A stretch of DNA of 64,000 nt. Source: Bacteroidetes Order II. bacterium (GTDB lineage Bacteria > Bacteroidota > Rhodothermia > Rhodothermales > UBA2364). A model generated the notes under the pieces. It was not told the origin of the DNA and made no database searches. It saw only the letters and a program-made list of their open reading frames with translations. Made by a program: the position numbers and the translations under genes. Where the stretch lies: positions 1 through 64,000 of the forward strand of contig JAEUSQ010000030.1 in the NCBI GenBank assembly GCA_016788705.1. The letters are read 5' to 3'. Shown here in pieces: positions 9,511-18,767 of this stretch. The stretch's first letter is position 1; each line of letters opens with the position of its first letter.

Positions 9511-9585
9511 CCTATTCACCATACTTCATTGAGTTGAACATAAGGCCAGAGGGTCGGAAATCTTCTGGCGTAGCATCCAAAACCA

Positions 9586-9951
9586 ATGGCAATCAAGAAA
9601 ACAAAAAACAAAAAAGTTACTCGGCGGCAACGAATTCGTCGAAGCATCCGCAGCAAGATAAGCGGAACGGCATCACGCCCTCGGCTGGCTGTATTTCGTT
9701 CCAATGCACATATCTATGCCCAGTTAATTGACGACCATACTGGCCAAACCCTTGTTGCTGCTTCTACGGTTCAAGATAAAGGCATAACGGGAACTGGCTC
9801 GGAACAGGCCAAGTCGGTAGGGCTGACACTGGCTGGAAAAGCCAAAGAATCCGGCATCGAGACGTGTGTCTTCGATCGGGCGGGTTTTCCTTATCATGGT
9901 CGGGTCAAAGCACTCGCCGAGGGCGCCCGCGAAGGTGGCCTTAACTTCTGA
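9586..9951 (+). CDS. rplR: 50S ribosomal protein L18
   Basis: The product is 121 aa with the 5S rRNA-binding L18 pattern: a basic N-terminus ([20 protein letters not shown]), then [18 protein letters not shown] and the end [26 protein letters not shown]-type C-terminus. It directly precedes rpsE with a 26-nt gap. Confidence 0.97.
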   Translation: MAIKKTKNKKVTRRQRIRRSIRSKISGTASRPRLAVFRSNAHIYAQLIDDHTGQTLVAASTVQDKGITGTGSEQAKSVGLTLAGKAKESGIETCVFDRAGFPYHGRVKALAEGAREGGLNF

Positions 9952-9977
9952 TGTTCACATTCCAATATTGAATAGAA

Positions 9978-10508
9978 ATGGCAAAGGAAAGAAAAAATCG
10001 TAAGCAAGAGCGTGCAAACGAGGAGCAATCTCAGTTCATCGAAAAGCTCATTGCCGTAAACCGTACCGCAAAGGTGGTCAAAGGGGGGCGTCGCTTCTCC
10101 TTTAGTGCAGTTGTGGTGGTGGGAGATGGAAAAGGGATGATCGGTCGTGGATTAGGAAAAGCAGGCGAGGTGAGTGATGCCATCGCCAAAGCAACCGAAG
10201 CTGCAAAGAAAAATCTGGTTAAAATCCCCCTCCAGAATGGAACCATCCCACATGCAATTACTGGTCGTGCAGATGCAGGCAAGGTGTTTCTAAAACAAGC
10301 GGCACCGGGAACGGGAGTAATTGCTGGCAGTGCCGTACGTGCGGTATTGGAATGCGCGGGGGTAGAAAACGTGCTGTCGAAATCCATCGGCTCTTCTAAC
10401 CCGCACAACTTGGTCTCGGCCACCTTCGATGCCCTTACTCGCCTCGAAGATCCACTGGCCGTAGCCCGTCGTCGTGGAATTTCGCTCAAAAAGGTTTTTA
10501 ATGGTTAA
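9978..10508 (+). CDS. rpsE: 30S ribosomal protein S5
   Basis: The product is 176 aa. The dsRNA-binding-like N-terminal domain ([34 protein letters not shown]) and the C-terminal domain ([20 protein letters not shown]) are both complete. S5 contributes to decoding accuracy and mRNA unwinding with S3 and S4. It is followed by the short rpmD. Confidence 0.97.
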   Translation: MAKERKNRKQERANEEQSQFIEKLIAVNRTAKVVKGGRRFSFSAVVVVGDGKGMIGRGLGKAGEVSDAIAKATEAAKKNLVKIPLQNGTIPHAITGRADAGKVFLKQAAPGTGVIAGSAVRAVLECAGVENVLSKSIGSSNPHNLVSATFDALTRLEDPLAVARRRGISLKKVFNG

Positions 10509-10567
10509 GGCTAAAGGTCTGAGAAGACTCAGTTGAATACCAATAATGCTTTGAATAGATTAAGATC

Positions 10568-10747
10568 ATGGCTCAAGTTAAAATTACCAAAGTCCGGAGC
10601 GTAATTAAACGCCCCAAAAACCAAAAGCTAACAATGGAAGCTTTAGGTCTCCGGAAAATGGGATCTTCCACTACTGTGGAACACACACCACAAATTCGGG
10701 GAATGATAACCGTTGTACGCCACTTGGTGAAGGTTGAAGAAGTGTAA
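10568..10747 (+). CDS. rpmD: 50S ribosomal protein L30
   Basis: The product is 59 aa (MAQVKITKVRSVIKRPKNQK, later LGLRKMGSSTTVEHTPQI, ending VVRHLVKVEEV). It is a classic short bacterial L30 and occupies the expected slot between rpsE and rplO. Many bacteria lack L30, so its presence is informative for the lineage. The length rules out chance because the whole family pattern is matched. Confidence 0.95.
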   Translation: MAQVKITKVRSVIKRPKNQKLTMEALGLRKMGSSTTVEHTPQIRGMITVVRHLVKVEEV

Positions 10748-10814
10748 TGCTTGTATTTTTACATAGCTTACAATAAAAATTAGACAAAACTTCGTCTTTA
10801 AGACCCTATATTGA

Positions 10815-10843
10815 AAGGCTTTCTGCGATGTTGCGAAAGCCTT
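10815..10843 (+). promoter_or_regulatory. Hairpin in the rpmD-rplO gap
   Basis: AAGGCTTTC (10815-10823) and GAAAGCCTT (10835-10843) form a 9-bp perfect stem with an 11-nt loop. CCTTGTTG follows, too weak for a clear terminator. A second small stem, AGTCC/GGACT, occurs at 10888-10901. The 186-nt gap is one of the longest within the cluster and may hold an attenuator or internal promoter. Confidence 0.4.
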
Positions 10844-10933
10844 CCTTGTTGCCCACCACGAGTGAGCGTTTAAGTTTTTAACATGCGAGTCCGGCGGGAC
10901 TGACCGTCTGGGCGACTAAAGCCAATTGAAACC

Positions 10934-11410
10934 ATGAACCTGAGTAATCTACAACCCGCAGCGGGTTCTACACGCAACCGTAAACGTGTAGGACGCGGCC
11001 AAGGGTCTGGGACAGGGAAAACATCTGCCCGAGGGCACAATGGTGCCAAAAGCCGTTCCGGTGCTAAATTTCGCGCTTGGTTTGAAGGGGGGCAAATGCC
11101 GCTCCAACGCCGTCTTCCAAAATTCGGCTTTAAAAACCGTTTCCGCGTTTCGTATAACCCCATTAATCTGACGCGTCTTTCTCAGTTAATTGAGGAAGGA
11201 CGTTTGAATCCGACAGAGCCTATTGTGCCGGAGACATTTGTGGCATTGGGTCTTGCTGGAAAATCAGACCTGATCAAGGTGTTGGGTTCTGGCGAAATCG
11301 CTGTGGCGCTTAATGTGACCGCTCACGCCTTCAGTGAGTCCGCAAAGGCGAAAATAGAAGGTGCTGGAGGTTCAGTAACCGTTGCGGGACAAGGAAAGGA
11401 AATATCCTGA
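10934..11410 (+). CDS. rplO: 50S ribosomal protein L15
   Basis: The product is 158 aa. It has the glycine/basic N-terminal extension typical of L15 (RKRVGRGQGSGTGKTSARG, then GAKSRSG) and the core GGQMPLQRRLPKFGFKN. The C-terminal half ends in the VTVAGQGKEIS region. L15 is an early 50S assembly protein. It immediately precedes secY, as in nearly all bacteria. Confidence 0.97.
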   Translation: MNLSNLQPAAGSTRNRKRVGRGQGSGTGKTSARGHNGAKSRSGAKFRAWFEGGQMPLQRRLPKFGFKNRFRVSYNPINLTRLSQLIEEGRLNPTEPIVPETFVALGLAGKSDLIKVLGSGEIAVALNVTAHAFSESAKAKIEGAGGSVTVAGQGKEIS

Positions 11411-11478
11411 AGTGGTTTAAGGCATTCAGGACGCTTCTGCTTATAATAATTATCTTCTGACTTTCATTCTCTACCTAT

Positions 11479-12789
11479 ATGGCTGGTTTTGTTGATAGCT
11501 TGCGAAATATGTGGCGCATAGAAGAGTTGCGGAAACGCATCATCTATACGCTTTCCTTGCTTGCTGTATATCGGATCGGTACTTATGTTACCTTGCCAGG
11601 TGTTGACCCGACGCAGTTGATAGCCGCTCAAAACACCCCGAACAACATCTTTGGTCTCATTGACCTTTTTGTGGGAGGGGCATTTGCAAAGGCAGGCATT
11701 TTTGCACTGGGGATTATGCCTTATATAACGGTGTCCATCATTGTGCAACTGATGGGTGCGGTGGTGCCCTATTTTCAAAAATTGCAACGCGAGGGCGAAG
11801 ACGGAAGGCGTAAAATTAACCAACTCACCCGTCAGGGTACCGTATTGATTACGGCCTTTCAGGCATATGGTTATGCCATTCAATTGTTGGGTACGGCAAG
11901 CCAAGCCATTACGGTAAACCACCTGATGTTCTATGTTTCTACGATTATCGTTTTGACAGCCGGAACGATCTTTGTAATGTGGCTTGGAGAACGGATTACG
12001 GAGGCTGGCATTGGTAATGGGATTTCGTTGATCATTACCATTGGGATTGTAGCACGCTTGCCGCATAGCCTTTATAACGAAGCCACGGCCGGGGTAAATG
12101 GTAACTTGTTTATCTTTATTATTGAAATTTTGATCTGGTTGCTGATTATTGCTGCGGTGGTCTGGGTTTCTCAGGGTGTTCGCCGTATTCCGGTACAGTA
12201 TGCCAAGCGGGTGGTAGGTCGTAAAGTTATGGGAGGCAGTACACAATACCTACCCATAAAGATTAATGCAGCGGGCGTAATGCCGATCATTTTTGCACAA
12301 TCCATCTTGTTTATTCCGACAACCATCGCACTATTCTTTCCAGACAGCGCGTTTTGGCAAAGTGTAGGTGCCATCTTTGGGGACTATACGGGCTTCTGGC
12401 ATGCTCTGTTCTTCTTTATTCTGATTGTCTTTTTTACGTACTTCTACACGGCCATTGCCGTGAATCCGAAGAGTATGGCAGATGACATGAAACGGAATGG
12501 TGGTTTTATTCCAGGTATTCGTCCGGGTAAGCAAACCAGTGAGTTTGTGGACAATATCCTTACCCGCGTAACGCTTCCGGGCGCTATCTTTTTGGGTTTT
12601 GTGGCGATCTTGCCGACTATTGCGACGGCTGTAGGTATTGATCAAGGCTGGGCCCAGTTTTTCGGGGGGACAAGTTTGTTGATCATGGTTCAGGTAACCT
12701 TGGATACCCTACAACAAATAGAGAGCCATTTGCTAATGCGACGTTATGACGGCTTCATGAAGAGTGGTCGGATGCGTGGTCGGATGTAA
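11479..12789 (+). CDS. secY: Preprotein translocase subunit SecY
   Basis: The product is 436 aa with the ten-helix SecY plan. Landmarks are the N-terminal FVDSLRNMWRIEELRKRI, the plug/TM2 region (FGLIDLFVGGAFAKAGIFAL), GIMPYITVSIIVQL, WLGERITEAGIGNGISLII, and the cytosolic loop RRIPVQYAKRVVGRK that binds SecA and the ribosome. It forms the inner-membrane protein-conducting channel with SecE and SecG. The C-terminal tail (LLMRRYDGFMKSGRMRGRM) is intact. Confidence 0.98.
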   Translation: MAGFVDSLRNMWRIEELRKRIIYTLSLLAVYRIGTYVTLPGVDPTQLIAAQNTPNNIFGLIDLFVGGAFAKAGIFALGIMPYITVSIIVQLMGAVVPYFQKLQREGEDGRRKINQLTRQGTVLITAFQAYGYAIQLLGTASQAITVNHLMFYVSTIIVLTAGTIFVMWLGERITEAGIGNGISLIITIGIVARLPHSLYNEATAGVNGNLFIFIIEILIWLLIIAAVVWVSQGVRRIPVQYAKRVVGRKVMGGSTQYLPIKINAAGVMPIIFAQSILFIPTTIALFFPDSAFWQSVGAIFGDYTGFWHALFFFILIVFFTYFYTAIAVNPKSMADDMKRNGGFIPGIRPGKQTSEFVDNILTRVTLPGAIFLGFVAILPTIATAVGIDQGWAQFFGGTSLLIMVQVTLDTLQQIESHLLMRRYDGFMKSGRMRGRM

Positions 12790-12823
12790 CGCGAAGTAGA
12801 TTTGCGAAAAGAACGGATTAGTT

Positions 12824-13624
12824 ATGATACACCTAAAGCTTCCGAACGAAATTGTTAGGCTTAGAAGCGCGGCAGAATTGGTAGGCAAAACCCTGGGTGA
12901 GGTTGCCAAATACGTGAAGCCGGGCGTAACCACTCTTGAGCTGGATGCGATTGCCGAAGACTACATCCGTACACGCAATGGACGTCCTGCTTTTAAAGGG
13001 TATCCAGGTACTAATCCAGAGAATCCTTTTCCAGGTACCCTCTGTCTATCGGTCAATGATGTGGTTGTGCATGGGATTCCGAGTACGTATGTGCTTCAAG
13101 AAGGAGATATTTTGTCGGTGGATTGTGGTGCAGAATTGGATGGTTATTTTGGAGACTTCGCTTACACCTTTGCCATTGGCGAAATATCGGAAGACAAGCG
13201 TGAACTCCTCAAAGTGACTGCCGCCTCATTGTTCGAGGGGATAGACCGTGCAAGGGTAGGAAACCGTGTGGGTGACATCGGATATGCGGTTCAAAACTAC
13301 TGTGAAAGCCGTGGTTTTGGTGTGGTGAAAGAGTTAGTAGGACATGGTGTAGGGCGGGAATTGCACGAAGAACCCCAAGTCCCTAATCATGGAAAAAGAG
13401 GGGACGGTAAAAAAATGAAAGAAGGCTTAACCATCTGCATTGAACCCATGATTAATGCAGGTACTGAAAAGGTTAAGTTTATGGAAGATGGCTGGACGGT
13501 AAAAACCGAAGACGGGAAAGCGGCGGCTCACTACGAGCATATGGTTTGCATACGGCGAGGCGCACCCGAAGTCATTAGCATGTGGGATTATATTGAAGAG
13601 GTGGTAACTCCACCTTATAAATAA
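12824..13624 (+). CDS. map: Type I methionine aminopeptidase
   Basis: The product is 266 aa. The pita-bread metal ligands are visible: the two aspartates in [19 protein letters not shown], the histidine in [15 protein letters not shown], the glutamate in [12 protein letters not shown] and the last glutamate in [11 protein letters not shown]. It removes the initiator methionine cotranslationally. Between secY and infA is its usual spot. There is no N-terminal zinc-finger extension, as in typical bacterial MetAP-I. Confidence 0.97.
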   Translation: MIHLKLPNEIVRLRSAAELVGKTLGEVAKYVKPGVTTLELDAIAEDYIRTRNGRPAFKGYPGTNPENPFPGTLCLSVNDVVVHGIPSTYVLQEGDILSVDCGAELDGYFGDFAYTFAIGEISEDKRELLKVTAASLFEGIDRARVGNRVGDIGYAVQNYCESRGFGVVKELVGHGVGRELHEEPQVPNHGKRGDGKKMKEGLTICIEPMINAGTEKVKFMEDGWTVKTEDGKAAAHYEHMVCIRRGAPEVISMWDYIEEVVTPPYK

Positions 13625-13646
13625 ACACCAGAAGAGGTGCACTAAA

Positions 13647-13865
13647 ATGGCCAAGCAAAACGCAATCAAACAAGATGGCTCTGTGGTAGAAGCCCTACCC
13701 AACGCCCAATTTAGGGTTCGTCTGGAAAATGGCCACGAAATCTTAGGCTTACTTTCCGGAAAAATGCGGATGCACTTTATCAAAATCCTGCCAGGGGATC
13801 GGGTAACGGTTGAACTTTCGCCGTATGACTTGAGCAAAGGTCGGATTGTGTATCGTTACAAATAA
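13647..13865 (+). CDS. infA: Translation initiation factor IF-1
   Basis: The product is 72 aa, one S1/OB domain, beginning [20 protein letters not shown] with the conserved [20 protein letters not shown] and [22 protein letters not shown]-1 occupies the 30S A site during initiation. It lies 22 nt after map. An AGAGGTG stretch before the ATG can serve as a Shine-Dalgarno. Confidence 0.97.
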   Translation: MAKQNAIKQDGSVVEALPNAQFRVRLENGHEILGLLSGKMRMHFIKILPGDRVTVELSPYDLSKGRIVYRYK

Positions 13866-13939
13866 ATTGAAAGGACGGATTTGTCTTTTTTGAAGTCATT
13901 TCCGATAGTTTCTCCGTAAGACATAATTGTATCAAAACA

Positions 13940-14056
13940 ATGAAAGTACGAGCAAGCGTAAAAAAGCGTTCTTCAGACGACAAAATTGTTCGTCGTAAGG
14001 GCCGTGTTTACATCATTAACAAGAAGAACCCGAAGCACAAACAGCGTCAGGGATAA
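13940..14056 (+). CDS. rpmJ: 50S ribosomal protein L36, zinc-free form
   Basis: The product is 38 aa ([20 protein letters not shown], ending NPKHKQRQG). The length and both ends match L36. The cysteine and histidine zinc ligands of the C+ form are replaced (SSDD where the CxxC would be, and no Cys later), so this is the zinc-independent paralogue type. It lies 15 nt before rpsM in the alpha operon. Confidence 0.95.
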   Translation: MKVRASVKKRSSDDKIVRRKGRVYIINKKNPKHKQRQG

Positions 14057-14071
14057 AAAGCCAGAACGGAT

Positions 14072-14452
14072 ATGCCACGTATTGCAGGTGTAGATATTCC
14101 CGCTAATAAGCGCGGAGATATTTCGTTGAGTTACATTTTTGGAATTGGCGTAAACAATGCCAAAGAAGTACTCGCTAAAGCTGATATTGATCCAGACCGC
14201 AAAGCATCTTCCTGGAGTGAGGATGAAACGGCTACCATCCGCCGCATCGTTGAAGACGATTTTGTGGTTGAAGGCCAACTTCGTACCGAAATCCAGTTGA
14301 ACATCAAGCGGTTGATGGATATTAAGTCTTATCGCGGACTTCGCCACCGTAAAGGCTTGCCAGTTCGTGGACAGCGCACGAAAACCAATGCACGCACCCG
14401 TAAAGGGCGTCGTCGTACGGTTGCTGGAAAGAAAAAGGCACCGAAGAAATAA
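14072..14452 (+). CDS. rpsM: 30S ribosomal protein S13
   Basis: The product is 126 aa beginning [20 protein letters not shown], with the helix-hairpin-helix-like [19 protein letters not shown] and the C-terminal [20 protein letters not shown] motif that contacts tRNA. The tail ends in a run of lysines. S13 forms intersubunit bridges with L5. Confidence 0.97.
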   Translation: MPRIAGVDIPANKRGDISLSYIFGIGVNNAKEVLAKADIDPDRKASSWSEDETATIRRIVEDDFVVEGQLRTEIQLNIKRLMDIKSYRGLRHRKGLPVRGQRTKTNARTRKGRRRTVAGKKKAPKK

Positions 14453-14562
14453 CAGGAATTTTTCCGGCACTCTTTTTGGTGTCTATCGGAAAGATTTAAC
14501 AGCCTGCAATTCCCTATATCGGGTATATGGCTTAAGCATAGGAAAACCAGTTTATAAAAACC

Positions 14563-14973
14563 ATGGCAAAACAATCTGCTGCACAAAAAGCGGCGGCTGC
14601 GGCCCGGAAAAAGAAAAAAGCGAATGTCACCCCAGAGGGGTTTGCGTACATTCAGGCAACGTTCAACAACGTGCTGGTTACGCTTACAGACTCTTCGGGA
14701 AATGCAATTTCGTGGGCATCAGCCGGAAAAATGGGATTTAAGGGCAGTCGCAAAAATACACCTTACGCTGCGCAAGTTGCTGCTGCGAATGCAGCAAAAG
14801 AGGCCTATGATCTTGGTCTTCGCAAAGTAGATGTTTTTGTAAAAGGTCCCGGATCGGGCCGTGAGTCTGCAATACGTGCAATCGCTTCGGCGGGAATTGA
14901 TGTGTTAACGATTCGTGATACCACACCGATTCCACACAATGGATGCCGTCCGCCCAAGCGCCGACGTGTATAA
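14563..14973 (+). CDS. rpsK: 30S ribosomal protein S11
   Basis: The product is 136 aa with the S11 core ([37 protein letters not shown]) and the C-terminal signature ([20 protein letters not shown]). The alanine/lysine-rich N-terminus is phylum-typical. S11 lies in the 30S platform near the Shine-Dalgarno helix. Confidence 0.97.
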   Translation: MAKQSAAQKAAAAARKKKKANVTPEGFAYIQATFNNVLVTLTDSSGNAISWASAGKMGFKGSRKNTPYAAQVAAANAAKEAYDLGLRKVDVFVKGPGSGRESAIRAIASAGIDVLTIRDTTPIPHNGCRPPKRRRV

Positions 14974-14997
14974 AAAATTGTATTCATCCAGCAACCT

Positions 14998-15022
14998 CCT
15001 GTTGTCAATATGAGACAACAGG
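14998..15022 (+). promoter_or_regulatory. Perfect hairpin upstream of rpsD, candidate S4 control site
   Basis: CCTGTTGTC (14998-15006) and GACAACAGG (15014-15022) form a perfect 9-bp stem with a 7-nt loop. No T-run follows. It lies about 80 nt upstream of rpsD. S4 represses alpha operons in other bacteria by binding leader structures; a role here is inference. The arm TGTTGTC also recurs in the rpsJ leader hairpin. Confidence 0.4.
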
Positions 15023-15099
15023 GTCTTCGGGTGCACTTTTGCTTCGTCTAACAAAACGTAGGTGATACCCCCGAAAGCCAACCAATCAGAGGAGATAAA

Positions 15100-15702
15100 A
15101 TGGCTCGTTACAGAGGCCCCAAACAAAAATTGGCCAGACGGTTTCGAGAACCGATTTTTGGCCCCAGCAAATCGCTTGAGCGTAAGCCTTATCCGCCCGG
15201 ACAACATGGTCCTTCGCGGCGTGGTAAAGAAAGCGAATACTCGATTCAGCTGAAAGAAAAACAAAAAGCCAAACACATTTATGGTTTGTTGGAGCGCCAG
15301 TTCCGCAATCTTTTTGAGAAGGCGCACCGTCGGAAAGGAGTTACAGGTGAAAACCTACTCCAATTTTTGGAAGCCCGATTAGACAATGTGGTATTCCGCC
15401 TCGGCTTCGGTCGTACCCGCCGTCAAGCGCGGCAGTTGGTTACACACTGTCATGTCACCGTCAATGATCATCCGGTAAATATTCCTTCCTATCAGGTTCG
15501 TCCGGGGGATGTCATTGCGATTCGTCCTAAAAGCCGTCAACTTACGGTGGTTTTGGATAACCTGAGCCGTAATCGTCGGACGGTAGCTTGGATGGAAGTT
15601 GACCGCAACTTGTTGACCGGAAAGTATTTAGAAAATCCGCGTCGTGAAGACATTCCGGAAAACATTAAGGAACAACTCATCGTCGAACTTTACTCCAAGT
15701 AA
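15100..15702 (+). CDS. rpsD: 30S ribosomal protein S4, zinc-free form
   Basis: The product is 200 aa. The N-terminus (MARYRGPKQKLARRFREPIF) lacks the CxxC-type zinc knuckle. The S4 RNA-binding domain is clear (FLEARLDNVVFRLGFGRTRR, then ARQLVTHCHVTVN). A strong GAGGAGA Shine-Dalgarno lies right before the ATG at 15100. S4 nucleates 30S assembly and is a likely autoregulator of this segment. Confidence 0.97.
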   Translation: MARYRGPKQKLARRFREPIFGPSKSLERKPYPPGQHGPSRRGKESEYSIQLKEKQKAKHIYGLLERQFRNLFEKAHRRKGVTGENLLQFLEARLDNVVFRLGFGRTRRQARQLVTHCHVTVNDHPVNIPSYQVRPGDVIAIRPKSRQLTVVLDNLSRNRRTVAWMEVDRNLLTGKYLENPRREDIPENIKEQLIVELYSK

Positions 15703-15796
15703 TTCTGTTGTCAGTATTACAGGGGTCTTGTTCACTCAAGGTGCTATGGTAGAAGGTCTAAAAATTTACTTCTACCCATTTTCTTAGGATAAAAAC

Positions 15797-16786
15797 ATGC
15801 AATTGAATACTATGAGCACCACAGCCCTTAAAATGCCGGAAGGCGTACAAGTAGAAGAGTTAACCCCGCAATACGGTCGTTTTGCGATTCAGCCGCTCGA
15901 AAGAGGATTTGGTGTGACGATCGGAAACGCCTTTCGTCGGGTATTGTTGTCTTCATTAGAAGGGACGGCAATCACGGCACTTAAAATAGACGGGGTACAA
16001 CATGAATTTTCCACCATACCGGGCGTATCGGAAGATGTGGTGGAAATTATTCTAAACCTGAAAGGGGTACGGTTAAAGTATGACGATGAGCCGGAAAATC
16101 CCATTTTCCTGACCCTCAAGGGGCCTGGGAACTGGACGGCCAAGGATATTGCCGAGGCAACTGGTGAATACGAGGTGTTAAACCAAAATCATCATATTGC
16201 CACCCTTGCCGATTCCGCACGGTTGATCGTTGAGCTACGTTTGGGCCGTGGGCGTGGATATATACCAGCATCCGATAACAAGCGGGCAGATGATCCTATT
16301 GGGGTGATCGCCATAGACGCCATCTATACGCCTATCAAGTCGGTTCAATACCACGTAACGCCTACTCGTGTAGGCCAGCGGGTGGACTATGAGCGTTTAT
16401 CGCTTGAGTTGGAAACCGATGGGTCTATCTCGCCGGAAGAAGCCATTACCGAAGCGGCTAAAATTCTACGAGATCACATCAACCTTTTTGTGCGGATGGA
16501 TGAAGAGCCTGAGCCAATGGTGGCGGTTAAAGAGGTGGATGAAGAAGTTCAGCGTGTTCGTTCATTGCTTTTGCAAAGTGTGGATGAGCTTGAGCTGTCT
16601 GTACGGGCGCACAATTGCCTGAAAGCTGCCAACATCAAAACCATTGGTGATCTGGTACGACGCGAAGAGTCCGAAATGCTCAAGTTCCGCAATTTTGGCC
16701 GTAAGTCCCTTATGGAATTGGCACAAGTCTTGGAGGAACGCAATCTTCGCTTCGGAACGGAAGTAGATAAGTACCTCGAAGACTAA
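15797..16786 (+). CDS. rpoA: DNA-directed RNA polymerase subunit alpha
   Basis: The product is 329 aa. The N-terminal dimerisation domain has FAIQPLERGFGVTIGNAFRR and VLLSSLEGTAITALKIDGV. The C-terminal UP-element-binding domain starts near residue 260 (LELSVRAHNCLKAANIKTIG, then LKFRNFGRKSL). An internal ATG at 15812 (MSTTALKMPEG) is an alternative start. Position between rpsD and rplQ is canonical. Confidence 0.98.
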   Translation: MQLNTMSTTALKMPEGVQVEELTPQYGRFAIQPLERGFGVTIGNAFRRVLLSSLEGTAITALKIDGVQHEFSTIPGVSEDVVEIILNLKGVRLKYDDEPENPIFLTLKGPGNWTAKDIAEATGEYEVLNQNHHIATLADSARLIVELRLGRGRGYIPASDNKRADDPIGVIAIDAIYTPIKSVQYHVTPTRVGQRVDYERLSLELETDGSISPEEAITEAAKILRDHINLFVRMDEEPEPMVAVKEVDEEVQRVRSLLLQSVDELELSVRAHNCLKAANIKTIGDLVRREESEMLKFRNFGRKSLMELAQVLEERNLRFGTEVDKYLED

Positions 16787-16868
16787 CCTTATTCGTGTGC
16801 GGTGTACGGGCTTTTACGCCTCCAACCTGCACACCCTATACCTGCACACGATATACTGCTGAAAAAAC

Positions 16869-17327
16869 ATGAGACACGGAGTTAAAGAATCCCGACTTGG
16901 CCGTACCGCATCGCACCGCAAAGCGACGATGATGGCTCTTTCTACGGCACTGATTCAACATAAACGGATTACCACAACCTTGCCTAAGGCGAAAGCGCTT
17001 CGGCAGCATGTGGAGTCTATCATCAACCGCGCAAAGGCCGATACGATGCACAACCGCCGCGAGGCATTCCGCAATTTACAAGACAAAGAGGCTGTAAAAG
17101 AACTTTTTGGCGAAGTTGCGGAAAAAATTAGTGGTCGCAACGGTGGTTATACCCGCGTGATTCGTTTGGGCTTGCGGAAAGGGGATGCGGCTGAAATGGC
17201 CATGATTGAATTGGTGGACTATAATGATGTCCGTCCAGATGGTGCTTCCACTGCAAAGAAGAAGACGCGCCGTTCCCGCCGTGGAAAAGCAGCTTCCAAG
17301 CAAGAAAGTCCTTCAACGGAAGAATAA
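16869..17327 (+). CDS. rplQ: 50S ribosomal protein L17
   Basis: The product is 152 aa beginning MRHGVKESRLGRTASHRKAT, with the L17 core (LIQHKRITTTLPKAKALRQH, then GGYTRVIRLGLRKGDAAEMA). The roughly 30-residue C-terminal Ser/Lys/Arg tail is an extension over the shortest L17 proteins. It is the last gene of the translation cluster, followed at once by a strong terminator. Confidence 0.97.
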   Translation: MRHGVKESRLGRTASHRKATMMALSTALIQHKRITTTLPKAKALRQHVESIINRAKADTMHNRREAFRNLQDKEAVKELFGEVAEKISGRNGGYTRVIRLGLRKGDAAEMAMIELVDYNDVRPDGASTAKKKTRRSRRGKAASKQESPSTEE

Positions 17328-17351
17328 CGGATTATTATCTGACTAAGATTG

Positions 17352-17381
17352 GGCTGTTCATCTGGCATGAACAGCCTTTTT
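17352..17381 (+). terminator. Intrinsic terminator closing the ribosomal protein cluster
   Basis: GGCTGTTCAT (17352-17361) and ATGAACAGCC (17367-17376) form a perfect 10-bp stem with a 5-nt loop, followed by five T residues. This is a textbook Rho-independent terminator 24 nt after rplQ. Confidence 0.93.
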
Positions 17382-17505
17382 GTGTTGTCAATTCAAGTCT
17401 AAAATTGGGCGAAAAATTCCTGTTCGGACGGCTTAAAAACAGTAGTTTATGGCGTTATCGGGAATTGTTCCGGTTATGTGCAACCTTAAATAACAAATAA
17501 ATAAC

Positions 17506-18726
17506 ATGTCTGATGTATTGATCATCGGCGCAGGGGGCGTCGGGAATGTTGTGACCAAGAAATGTGCCATGAATCCGGAAGTTTTTGGCAAAATTACATT
17601 GGCCAGTCGGACCCTTTCCAAATGCGACGCCATAGCACAGGATTGTGCCAAAATGGGCTTGTCGCAAGTAAACACGGCCAAAGTGGATGCCGACGATGCC
17701 CGGCAAGTAGCTGCGTTGATTGAAAAGGTGCAGCCAAAATTGGTCATTAATGTGGCTTTACCTTATCAGGATTTACCTATTATGGATGCTTGTCTCGATA
17801 CAGGTGTCCATTATTTAGATACGGCCAATTATGAACCCAAAGAGGTTGCGAAATTTGAATATTCATGGCAATGGGCCTATCGGGAGCGATACGAGAAGGC
17901 TGGTATAATGGCCTTGCTCGGCTGTGGATTTGATCCGGGCGTAACACAAGTGTTTACGGCATATGCGAACAAGCATCATTTCTCCGAAATGCACTATCTG
18001 GATATCATAGATTGTAATGCGGGAGATCATGGAAAAGCATTTGCCACGAATTTTAATCCTGAAATCAATATACGGGAAATAACGCAGCCAGGCCGATATT
18101 GGGAAAACGGAGAATGGGTGGAAATTCCGGCCATGAGTATCCACAAACCCATATCTTATCCTGGTATTGGTCCGAAAGAAAGCTATGTACTTTATCACGA
18201 GGAGTTGGAGTCGCTGGTAAAGAATTTCCCAACACTGAAGCGGGCTCGTTTTTGGATGACTTTTGGTGAGGCATACATCACCCACTTAAACGTATTACAG
18301 AATGTAGGGATGACGAGTATTGCCCCAGTAAAATTTCAGGGCATGGACATCATACCTTTAGAATTTCTAAAAGCAGTTTTGCCAGAACCAGGTACATTGG
18401 GTGAAAACTATACGGGCGAAACCTCAATTGGCTGTCAGATCAAAGGGCTGGGGAAACAAGGGGAAGAGACTACGTATTATGTTTGGAATAATTGCAAGCA
18501 TCAGGATGCGTGGCGAGAAGTACAGGCGCAAGGGGTTTCCTACACCACTGGTGTCCCCGCGACAATCGGGGCGATGCTTCTGTTGACCCATTCGGACTGG
18601 ATGAAACCGGGCGTATGGAATTGTGAAGAACTAAATCCGGATCCTTTTATGGACTTGCTCAATCGGCATGGCCTTCCTTGGAACGAAGCGGTAAATGTGG
18701 CTTTGCCGCATGAGTACCCAGCATAG
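17506..18726 (+). CDS. Saccharopine dehydrogenase family protein, likely carboxynorspermidine dehydrogenase
   Basis: The product is 406 aa. A Rossmann dinucleotide site opens the protein (VLIIGAGGVG, glycines at 8-13), and the middle and C-terminal regions follow the Lys1-like carboxynorspermidine synthase pattern (TGVHYLDTANYEP, LGCGFDPGVTQVFTAYA, VSYTTGVPATIGAMLL). Such enzymes reductively condense aspartate semialdehyde with a diamine to make carboxy(nor)spermidine for polyamine synthesis. The decarboxylase that normally completes the route is not in this window. It is monocistronic between two terminators. Family membership is firm; the exact substrate is inferred. Confidence 0.85.
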   Translation: MSDVLIIGAGGVGNVVTKKCAMNPEVFGKITLASRTLSKCDAIAQDCAKMGLSQVNTAKVDADDARQVAALIEKVQPKLVINVALPYQDLPIMDACLDTGVHYLDTANYEPKEVAKFEYSWQWAYRERYEKAGIMALLGCGFDPGVTQVFTAYANKHHFSEMHYLDIIDCNAGDHGKAFATNFNPEINIREITQPGRYWENGEWVEIPAMSIHKPISYPGIGPKESYVLYHEELESLVKNFPTLKRARFWMTFGEAYITHLNVLQNVGMTSIAPVKFQGMDIIPLEFLKAVLPEPGTLGENYTGETSIGCQIKGLGKQGEETTYYVWNNCKHQDAWREVQAQGVSYTTGVPATIGAMLLLTHSDWMKPGVWNCEELNPDPFMDLLNRHGLPWNEAVNVALPHEYPA

Positions 18727-18767
18727 CTTTAAGTGGATCGTCGGAGGAGACAGCCTTGAACGGATAG

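Noticed and set aside
11464-12246. 260-codon minus-strand frame inside secY
   Set aside because: Antisense shadow of SecY with low-complexity Asn/His-rich translation.
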